Below, in pieces: positions 56,019 through 64,000 of a stretch of 64,000 nucleotides of DNA. How positions within the stretch are numbered: position 1 is the stretch's first letter; every line of letters starts with the position of its first letter. Source of the DNA: Scalesia atractyloides (Eukaryota > Streptophyta > Magnoliopsida > Asterales > Asteraceae). Under the pieces are notes generated by a model. It saw nothing but the letters and a program-made list of their open reading frames with translations. It did no database searches and was not told where the DNA came from. The DNA lies in NCBI GenBank assembly GCA_947069175.1, contig CAMTDV010000028.1, forward strand, positions 66,820,157 through 66,884,156. The letters run 5' to 3'. A program made the translations under genes and the position numbers.

Positions 56019-56857
56019 TTCATATTACTAATTTTAAATAAACTTATAACTTAACTAACTTCGTCTTCTTCATTCAAATTACAGTCGACAGAATTTCTAA
56101 TCCGTTGTCTTGTTTTTTTTACGATTAACAATCATTTTTAAGGCTAAAATGAAATGGCAGAGACGGTGTTAGAAGTAACATACCGTAGGAATGATTTATC
56201 ACAGAGTTTCCGGCAATGCGTCGGCTCTGTTTTTGTGCACCTCAACTGAACCAAACAATTAACCATTTTGATTAGTCAATCGTGGAATTGAAGTGATAAA
56301 CAAACGTTAATAGTGTGATTGAAAGTCCTTACCGCTTCACAGACGGAAATAAAAGTTTCCAGGAAATTTCCGGCGATCTGGAATTATCCAATAACGGTGC
56401 CTGAATTCGATCTCAAGTGGATGGTTTGAGTTAGAAACAGCTTAACAACTGTTAGATTACGATGGTGTTGAAGAACTTACAGATTTGAGGACAAATACGG
56501 TTTTCCGGCGAACCTTACAGAAATTTCCGGCGAATTGATTTAAACGTTCTGATGGACTGAAAGTGTGACGAAAGTGAAATGGAATGTTTGCCTGATGTCT
56601 CTGAGTCGCGAGAAGGGTTTTGTTTGGAGTAATCTGGACTTGATTATTTTTCGGTTATAAAAACCGATAATGATGAAAATTGATGTTCAATCAATTCCGA
56701 CTTGATTAAAATCGTCGGTGCATCGGTTATAACCTGAATATGCGAGTAATCAAACGATTTGACGATTGAATTGCCGATTTCCGTTTCTCAGTTGGCGCAA
56801 CCGGTTTAACCGAGTTTGTGTATAAATGTTATTTGTTTTCTAGAGATAACAGAAAAC

Positions 56858-56942
56858 AACAAGTGGCGGAGTGGTGATGTGTGTGTGTGTGTTAAGACTA
56901 TGAAGTTATGAACCGGCTGACCCGGGTTCGAGTCCCGGCAGC
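56858..56942 (+). other. tRNA-like module M1, LTR A6
   Basis: A and B boxes and T-arm as in A5, with a longer TG run. Confidence 0.7.
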
Positions 56943-57129
56943 AACATTTCTTTTTTATTTATTTTGTTTTCACTTTTTATCAAATATAATTTTTATAGTT
57001 TAGTTTGTTTATTAATTATGTATCATTAAAAACCAAAATAACCATAAATACACAACGTGACATTTATAACTTGATATTCGATTACAAAACGGAGCGGGTT
57101 TGGAAAACCCGTTTTTGACAAATGTTACA

Positions 57130-57581
57130 ACACACATGAGAACACCTCATAGTTTCGAAACAAAAGGATAAAACCCTTCACACCTTGCGCTGGTGGGAAA
57201 AACTCTGACAGCCTTGCAGAAAGGGTAAGCACTAAGAGGTGTTGGCCATACTCCAGGGTACAAAGTGGCAGAACGGTGACGTAGGCAGGTTGCATGTGGC
57301 AATGTCTCAGTTGTCAGACCTCACACCAACCATATCTTCGCCGGTGACTGTTCCACCTTCTCCATTTTCTGCTGGAAGCAGGCCTGACACCAGAAGGTCA
57401 CCTTTACACGTGGCACCACTTAACATCCAACATGACACGCCTCCTAACAGTAGACATTAATCCTCCTACAGGGAGCATTTAATGTCAACTACACAGGACA
57501 AGACGAATGTCTCTGGCTGTATTGGCCGGGCCCAAGGCCTCCAGCATATCTCCTGAACATACCTTTTCGGCTATAAGTAAG
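57130..57581 (+). other. Block X, copy 2, right part
   Basis: Continues X2 after element A and matches 4453-4903. LTR C2 begins at the same base relative to X as LTR C1 does. Confidence 0.85.
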
Positions 57582-57669
57582 TGTCACACCTCGAGGTAAA
57601 AAACACGTTTTTTCCATAGACACTCATACTTGCAATTTACTTGCTTACCATCCTCAGATACTTGTTCTC

Positions 57670-57740
57670 ACGCCGGGATTCTAACCTGGATACCCCCACA
57701 AACTCCACACACTCACAGCACCACTGCACTGCACACACTA
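57670..57740 (-). other. tRNA-like module M1, LTR C2
   Basis: Decayed version of 4991-5060; the B box is changed (ttctaacctgg). Confidence 0.5.
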
Positions 57741-58298
57741 GTTGTGATGAAACCAAATTAAATAAGTTTAATATACAAACAAGTGCAAAGTCTGCATAAT
57801 CAATGTCTGAAATCAGTAACCACTCATTCCATAATTCAAATCAAAACCTTCAACTCGGTTGTTAAGAACCGGAAATCACGGTTAACGGTTATAAATTCGC
57901 GAAATCAAGATCAAAGTAGCTCAAACCGTTTCAAAATCAAGAAAATTTTCAAATCTTATAACCGAAAATCCTTCAATCATTGAGCCTATAAATTCAACCT
58001 TAATCGTCTGATTAAACTCGTTCATTTCTTCCAAAAAATTCTACTCTTATTCTCCTCTCAAATTTTCGGAAAACTTGTTCAAGTTGGTCACCGGAAAAAC
58101 TCCTGTCTTGCCGGAATCTTCTGTCTGAACTGCGACACTCTTCTGTTTCGGTATAAGTCTTCCTCTCCAGTCTGAATTTATAAAATATTATGTTTATTTG
58201 ATCAAAGCAAAGATATACAGTCGGGTTCTGGGTTTAATTTAATGAAGAAGATGAAGTTTAGTTAGAATATAAGTATAGTCAATCTTGGTGTTTTAATC

Positions 58299-58710
58299 GG
58301 GTTAGACACACAGTCGAGTGGTGGACTGTGTGCATTTCACACAAATGATACCGGGTTCGAATCCTAACACGTCGCTGATTTCCTGATTTACGCCTAATCT
58401 TTTTACTTATACATATATTAATTTCCAGCAAGTATATAAGTATAATATAATTCAGGACTATACTGGGTTGACACCCAGCCTAGTTGGTAGGGCTGGGTGC
58501 ATTACACAGCAGAGGTCACGGGTTCGAACTCAAGCATAGACACCGGTTCGTTGATTTTGAAATCTTTTTAAATTAAATAATTTATGAAATATTCTAATGA
58601 GTATATAAGAATAATTAAAATCAGATAACTTACGGGTTAGACATGTAGCTCAGTTGGTAGAGCTGCGTGCACGTATACGGGAGGTCATAAGTTCGAACCT
58701 CACACACGCT
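58299..58710 (+). repeat. Three tRNA-like modules, LTR C2
   Basis: Modules at 58299, 58464 and 58634. The second has a perfect 9-bp stem CACCCAGCC/GGCTGGGTG, unlike in sequence to the first but of the same plan. The first has one mismatch (CACACAGTCGA). Confidence 0.82.
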
Positions 58711-59685
58711 GCCAATATCGCCATCGAACCGGTCAGACCACAAGATTTTTATAATATTTTATATTATTTATATATATATATACTTTAATTAAAATCAATT
58801 AAAAACAAGATTTCGTAGGTTAAAAATCCCAATAAATACCACAAAACTAATCTAAAAATCTAATAAAAAGTATTAAATTAAATTATTAACTTTAATTTAT
58901 TTATCGAATTATTGCGTTATTATTTAGGTTAGTTTTCTTTGTCGGTTAAATCCTAAACTCATGCGCATTCATCATCAATCCAAGGAAACGCACCCACTGT
59001 GAGTGAATCCTTACAAATCCCCCCTTTTAATCATGTTTTGGGGTGTATCATGTGTCGTTACATATTTTATTTATTCGAACACTTATGCTAACACCATTAT
59101 GTGATCTAATGTGTATATTTGTTTGTGTGGTTATGTGTGGTTACATTTTATCATTTCAGGCAATCATTCATTTTAGGCCCATCAGTTCCTCGTGGGATAC
59201 GAGTTGAGCATCAGGTGCCTCATAAGATCGGCTCCATTTGATTGTGCCTTGATCTCAAGTTCATCATTCATCATGTTCATATGTTAATTTTTGATATTAT
59301 GTGGTTTGTGATTTATTTACATGTATACATATGCTCACTTATGGTCCATGCACAATTTTTTTGTTGAAATAACTAATATAACAAACTGTTTAAATATTTA
59401 ACTTCGATTCACTCGCCAACTTTTGTTGACCCAAACTTTTATTTACACATGATATAAGTGGATAGGTTGAAGAAAGGAACACTTAGGATTGGCTTTAGAA
59501 GATGAATAAAAAGTGTCTTGTTTAAAACAAAATTTCCTATGTTTGTATGTTTCTTTGTGTTTGGATATTTGTTCTTAAATTTCAAATTAATAAATATGAA
59601 ACTTAATTCTAGTAAATGTCATGAGCTATGATGATAACCCAATTATGCCCCGACTTCTACTTCCGATGCGGGTCGGGTTGTGATA

Positions 59686-59701
59686 GATTGGTATCAGAGC
59701 T
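59686..59701 (+). promoter_or_regulatory. Primer binding site, element C2
   Basis: GATTGGTATCAGAGCT, complementary to initiator tRNA-Met. Confidence 0.92.
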
Positions 59702-60462
59702 CTGACTATAGGGATATAGGATAGGTTATTAGACCTTTAGAGCCTATACTATAGTTGATTAGATATTAAATGTTTACGTGTTACATGCAAACTCATGATG
59801 TTTAATTGATTCATATTTGTTTCACACACAAATGCATGCAAGCACATTCACTACTACATGTTATTGTATGATTTTATGGTGGCATATATTCTTAACATAT
59901 CATGTTTATGCAAACACACAACACAAATTCACAAATTTTCATGATTTCTTTCTCAAGGATTTTGTAATGTTTTCATGTTTTTGATCTCATCAAAGTGAGT
60001 TCTACGACGGGCATGTAGTAACTGGAAGGGTACGAATACCGGTAGTCGGGACGTCCTGTCTAGGATTGGCATTCGTATAAATCCAATATTATGGACCAGT
60101 TTGCCTACCTGGGAACTAACGATGAGAGTACGAAGGACCTATTAGGTCAAAGCATGCCACACCAAACGAATGAAACCTTATATCTCGCAATCATGTTTTA
60201 CGATTTTCATTCGGGTGGCGTGAATGCGAAACAGGCCAACACCAATGTGAACCCTACAAAGCCCAGTAGTCATGGGGGCCCACATGACTACCTAGGCCGA
60301 AGTATGGGAGACATTTGGAGGCCCAAACGTGAGCAAGCCCAAGACATCCTATGGGTGTAGTTAATTTATTGTTTTAATTTATTTTGAGTATTGTTTTCAC
60401 TTTTTACGACACATGACACCTAAAGACGATCAACTCATAATCTCGCTACATATTCCCTGTAG
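59702..60462 (+). other. Leader of element C2
   Basis: Non-coding. Same leader words as C1, TR-GAG and A. The 89-codon frame at 60091-60360 is not conserved as protein in the other copies. Confidence 0.6.
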
Positions 60463-61800
60463 ATGTCTGCTAGACACTCTCGAGGTGGTAGAAGGTCAGG
60501 AAGATCTAGCGAGCACATGGCCACTCAAACCGCTCAACATGATGGCTGCCGTACTTTCTGACATTGTCGTACAAGTTCAACGAGCACTTGCCGCCAATCC
60601 CATTAACCCAACCAATCAAGAAGGTGAAAATATCGCCAACCCTCTCCCTAACACCACCAAATGCACCTACAAGCATTTCAAATCATGCGATCCTCCAAAA
60701 TACGAAGGGACCAAAGGTGTCACCGCTCTCCTCCATTGGTTTAAGGAGATGGAAAACACTTTTCTCAATTGCGATTGCCCCAATGATCGCAAGGTGCGAT
60801 ATGCTACCGGTCGTTTGTACGGGGTAGCACTTACATGGTGGAACACCGAGAAGGGTAAGTGAGGTGCTGAAGCTGCTATGGCCTTAACTTGGGAAGAGTT
60901 GAGGGAGATCATGACAAGATGCTTTTGTCCAAGAAGTGAAATCAAGAAATTGGAGGATGAGTTCTACTCATTGAAACAGAAGGAGGGAGACCACACAACA
61001 TACAACAAGAGATTCCTCGAGTTGAATCAGATGGTCCCCAACTTTTCACTCTGCTCTATCGTCTAATTGAGCATTACATTCGAGGTCTTCCCTCGAAAAT
61101 TCAAGATTCTATGTTGAGTACTACACGTGCAACACTCGAAGCTGCAATGGAGCTGGCTACTGAGCTCACGGAAAATCGTATCCGCAATGGCATTTTAAAG
61201 ATGAGAAGAAGAAAGACAAGACACCTGCTGAAACCCCAACCCAAGCAGGTTCGTCTTCTAAGTTTGCTGGTAAAAGGAAACGCAATGGGAAGAATTCTGC
61301 CGTTACCCAAACCAATCCTCCTATCGCTGTTGCCCTAATCACACAAGTTGCTCCTCCTGTCGCCCCATTTAAGAAACCATACACAGGACCCATCCAAAAT
61401 GCAACCGATGCCAATATCACCACCCTCCTGAGAACCCATGTCAATATTGCACAAGTTGTGGCCATGCAGGTCAGACAATTCAAACTTGTCGCATTCTCCA
61501 AAAACCAAACCGCAATCACCCTCAAGCCCAAACCAACAATCAAGTGATAGGCCAAACCCAACACCAACAACCTCTACTCTTACCACCTGCTCAACCCATG
61601 GCTCAACCCTACTACCAACCCAATTACCCGATGATGCAACCAGTTAGAGCATGTTCCAACTGTGGTTATCCAACCCATTTCCAAAACACTTGTCCACGTC
61701 TGGTGAACATCATAAATTCCCAAGCTCAAGCCAATCCAGTGAATCAAGCTAATCAAGCTAATCTGCCCGCAAGAGGAAGCGCTTTCAACATCAAGCCAAT
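60463..61800 (+). pseudogene. Element C2 gag, broken
   Basis: Starts MSARHSRGGRRSGRSSEHMA at 60463 and shifts frame at about 60535. The gag domain continues in 60550-60860 (FKSCDPPKYEGTKGV, LTWWNTEKGK), stops at TGA 60860, resumes at 60878-61066 (MTRCFCPRSEIKKLEDEF) and shifts again. Knuckle regions are at about 61440-61500 and about 61650-61700 (CSNCGYPTHFQNTC). Confidence 0.88.
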
Positions 61801-61821
61801 CAAGCTAGGGCTGATAACAAT

Positions 61822-62334
61822 GTGGTTAACAGTACGTTTCTCATTAACGGTAGTTATGCATCCATACTATTTGATACTGGTGCGGATAAGAGTTTCGTGT
61901 TCTTAGAGTTCGAATCTATTCTTGATTTACCTCGCGTTAGTCTAGCTGAATCATTCACGGTGGAAGTTGCTGATGGTGATCCTATTACGTTAGACTCGAT
62001 TATTCGTGATTGTACTCTTACTCTCAATGATCATGAATTTCCAATTGATCTCATCCCTATGAAGTTGGGTAGTTTCGACATCATTATTGGAATGGACTGG
62101 CTCAGCCAGCATCGTGCGGAAGCTGTTTGTTATGAGAAGTTTATTCAAATTCCCCTCACTGACGGTCAAACTTTATGTATCTTTGGTGAAACTCCTTCCA
62201 AAGGGCTCAAATTGATGTCATGCCTCCAAGCTCGAAGATTCGAAAAGACTATATCGCATTTTTAGCTCACATCGTCAAAAAGGAAGGCAAGGAAAAGAAG
62301 CTCGAAGACATTCGATTTTTCACAAGTTTTTCCC
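61822..62334 (+). pseudogene. Element C2 protease, cut by LTR A7
   Basis: Frame 61822-62265 has LFDTGADKSFVFLEF and GMDWLSQHRAEAVC, the intact-looking core of an aspartic protease. The frame ends at 62263-62265, and the RT linker (KLEDI region) is cut by the LTR at 62335. Confidence 0.88.
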
Positions 62335-62813
62335 TGTCACACCCCGACCCGCAGCGGAAATAAGAATCGGGGCATAATTGGGTTATCACCAAAGCACATG
62401 ACATTTACTATAATGTTCCATAATTAAATGAAGTCAAAGTTACATTTCTCAAACATCCAAACATGTTCATTCATTACAAAGGAAAATAACCAGACATGAT
62501 AATCCAAATACTAAATCGTTTTATTTCTTCTAATCCAGGTCCTATGTGTTCCTAGCTGCTGCTGGTTCACCTGTATCATGTGTAAAAATGGGAGGTTTTT
62601 GGGTCAACATTAGTTGGCGAGTGAACCTTATAGATAAACATTTGATAATGATTTTCTGGTTAGTTTATCAATAAAATATTGTGCATAATCATAAAAGAGC
62701 ATATGTATGAAATCAAGCAATGGCAAACATCAGTTACAACTATAACATACATTAACAATCGATAGCATACATGAACATACCAACATCATATAATAATTAA
62801 CATAAATGAACTG

Positions 62814-63042
62814 TGCGATCAAGGCTCAATCAAACGGAGCCGATCGTATTGCATGAACTGGAAATGTAAATTGAACTGTGCGCTCAAGGCTCAATCAAAC
62901 GGAGCCGAACGTATTGCATGAACTGGAAATGTAAATTGAACTGTGCACTCAAGGCTCAATCAAACGGAGCCGAGCGTATTGCATGTATTGAAATGTAAAA
63001 TGAAATGACCGATCAAGGCTCAATCAAACGGAGCCGATCGTG
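62814..63042 (-). repeat. Four GATCGGCTC hairpin repeats, LTR A7
   Basis: Units at about 62814, 62879, 62944 and 63010, spacing about 65 bp. Outer arms of units two and three carry mismatches, the inner GGCTC/GAGCC arms do not. Confidence 0.75.
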
Positions 63043-63600
63043 CGGGCACGCCCTGATCAACCGCATAATAAAATGGGGATCAAACTCAACCTCGATGGAT
63101 GGGGAGCTACGGCCTCGGCAATTGCATGTACTGAAATAATAATTTGCAAACAATAATAACTACTTAACAGCAACAAACTAATACACATGTCATGATATGA
63201 TATATGCACAATAACTTGGTTATAATATGAAGATGAACAAGACACATGATACACCCCAAAAACGTGATTAAAACGGGGAATTTGAAGGGTTCACTCACAT
63301 TGGGTGCGTTGGATTGGAGATGGTGAGATGCGCACGATTTAGACGAGCGAGTCGACGAGGAATACTAACCTAAATAATAATGGAAAGATATATTAAACGG
63401 ATAGATTTTATTAAGGATTTTAATGGGATTTTTAGATATATTTTTGTGAGTTTATGGCTATTTTCTATCTTTAAAAATGTTATTTTTAAGTATTTTTAAT
63501 TGATTTTTAAATTAAAATAAACAAATAAATATTTAAAAAAAATATTATTTTTTACTGTTTGACCGTTGACCGTTGACCGGTTCGGTCAGCGGTAAATATT

Positions 63601-64000
63601 TGCGCCAAGCGGGATTCGAACCGGTGACCTTCCGTTCACGCGCACGTAGCTCTACCAGCTGAGCTACGTGACTAACCCGTTAGAAACCCAGTTTTAATTA
63701 TATTTATATACTTATTCGAACTTACCGAAAATTCCTTTATTTTGCAAAACGTTTTAATCTCATGGACCGGTGCTTGTGACGGGACTCGATCGCGCGACGT
63801 GAAGTTTGTTTTGCACACAGTCCACCGCTGGACTGTGTGTCTAACCCGGTTATATTCTTGATTTATATTATACTTAACAACTACCCGTTCTAACCCGGTT
63901 AGTTCATGAATAAAAAGAGTGTTATTACGTGAAGCGTGTGTGTAGTAAGGATCGAACTCGGGACTTGTATATAAACTTTGCACACAGTCCACCGCTGGAC
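63601..64000 (-). repeat. tRNA-like modules, LTR A7 (third cut by window end)
   Basis: On the minus strand: the Lys-like module 63680-63601 and hairpin modules 63850-63768 and 64000-63947 (incomplete). Stems CACACAGTCCA/TGGACTGTGTG are perfect where visible. Confidence 0.82.

Larger units (their letters stand above)
46269..57129 (-). mobile_element. Full-length Ty3-gypsy element A
   Basis: 10,861 bp with LTRs of 2673 and 2676 bp, tRNA-Met primer site, gag, pol and polypurine tract on the minus strand. Target duplication acaca (46264-46268, 57130-57134). LTRs look nearly identical by eye, so insertion is recent relative to D, C or copia. Pol order (protease, RT, RNase H, integrase, chromodomain-like end) places it near Del/Tekay chromoviruses. 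Coding is broken at several points. Confidence 0.95.
54454..57129 (-). mobile_element. 5' LTR of element A (A6)
   Basis: 2676 bp. Two GATCGGCTC hairpins (54929-54963, 54993-55026), five W boxes (55544-55581), module array and M1. In the window, sequence 57061-57129 reads TTGATATTCG...AATGTTACA. Confidence 0.93.
57582..59685 (+). mobile_element. 5' LTR of element C2
   Basis: 2104 bp, TGTCACACCT to TGATA (last bases mutated from TGACA). TATAAATT at 57987-57994. It carries the empty site for solo LTR A1 at about 59121-59145 and a GATCGGCTC hairpin at 59226-59257. Confidence 0.9.
57582..62334 (+). mobile_element. Ty3-gypsy element C2, 5' part
   Basis: 5' LTR, primer site, leader, broken gag and protease, then interrupted by LTR A7. 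RT and later parts are not in the window. Gag and protease are close relatives of A, while the LTR is a separate, shorter subtype with the same module plan. Confidence 0.88.
62335..64000 (-). mobile_element. A-type LTR A7, runs off the window
   Basis: Begins TGTCACACCCCGACCCGCAGCGG, the end of a minus-oriented A LTR. Solo or part of an element cannot be told. It has four GATCGGCTC hairpin repeats and three W boxes at 63558-63579. Confidence 0.92.

Noticed and set aside
1..64000. Endogenous pararetrovirus or other virus
   Set aside because: All pol genes have LTRs, integrase and tRNA-Met primer sites typical of Ty3-gypsy or Ty1-copia elements. No movement or coat protein is seen.

Overview
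This window is eukaryotic nuclear DNA, almost certainly from a flowering plant. It is a dense nest of LTR retrotransposons, and I found no host gene, functional tRNA, rRNA or CRISPR array. Asteraceae is my best guess, because the third ORF of the Ty1-copia element looks like one I associate with Asteraceae Sirevirus-like elements (recognition from memory, unchecked). Every coding region is gag, protease, RT, RNase H, integrase or an accessory retrotransposon ORF, and nearly all are broken.

Layout. 1-790: AT-rich DNA with one GC-rich hairpin. 795-3620: decayed Ty3-gypsy pol and part of its 3' LTR (element D). 3621-4903: unidentified LTR-like block X. 4904-10170: 5' LTR, primer site and leader of gypsy element C1, with a 2.6 kb solo LTR (A1) inside. 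10171-14989: truncated copia (copia1), sharing LTR 14990-15440 with copia2. 14990-45587: copia2, split by gypsy element B (19459-36878) and by solo LTR A4 (38118-40757). B is itself split by an 8.45 kb gag-only element, TR-GAG (25535-33987). 45588-46268 and 57130-57581: a second copy of X, split by full-length gypsy element A (46269-57129). 57582-62334: second C element (C2). 62335-64000: another A-type LTR that runs off the window. Five-base target duplications are visible for A1 (ggtta), TR-GAG (ggaac), A4 (agcat) and A (acaca); B has a near match (gtata/gtatg).

The most unusual feature is shared by all A- and C-type LTRs and absent from B and copia. Each carries tRNA-like modules at fixed places: one antisense Ser/Leu-type module with good A and B boxes and a perfect T-arm near the LTR start, then three sense modules about 165-175 bp apart. 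The three start with the same GGGTTAGACA-type box, then a long hairpin, then a GGTTCGA box. Their stem sequences differ completely between modules yet still pair, as expected if the RNA fold is selected. Where a TATA box is visible (A2, A3, C1, C2), the three-module array lies downstream of it, so it should be in the 5' leader of the genomic RNA. Next to it in A-type LTRs is a cluster of WRKY-type TTGAC(C/T) boxes.

Other points: TR-GAG keeps the only intact gag while full-length A is broken at several sites; element B has a probable 83-nt spliceosomal intron in gag; the third ORF of copia2 has its own copy of the palindrome-TATA-ACGCTG-array arrangement that precedes gag, suggesting an internal promoter.
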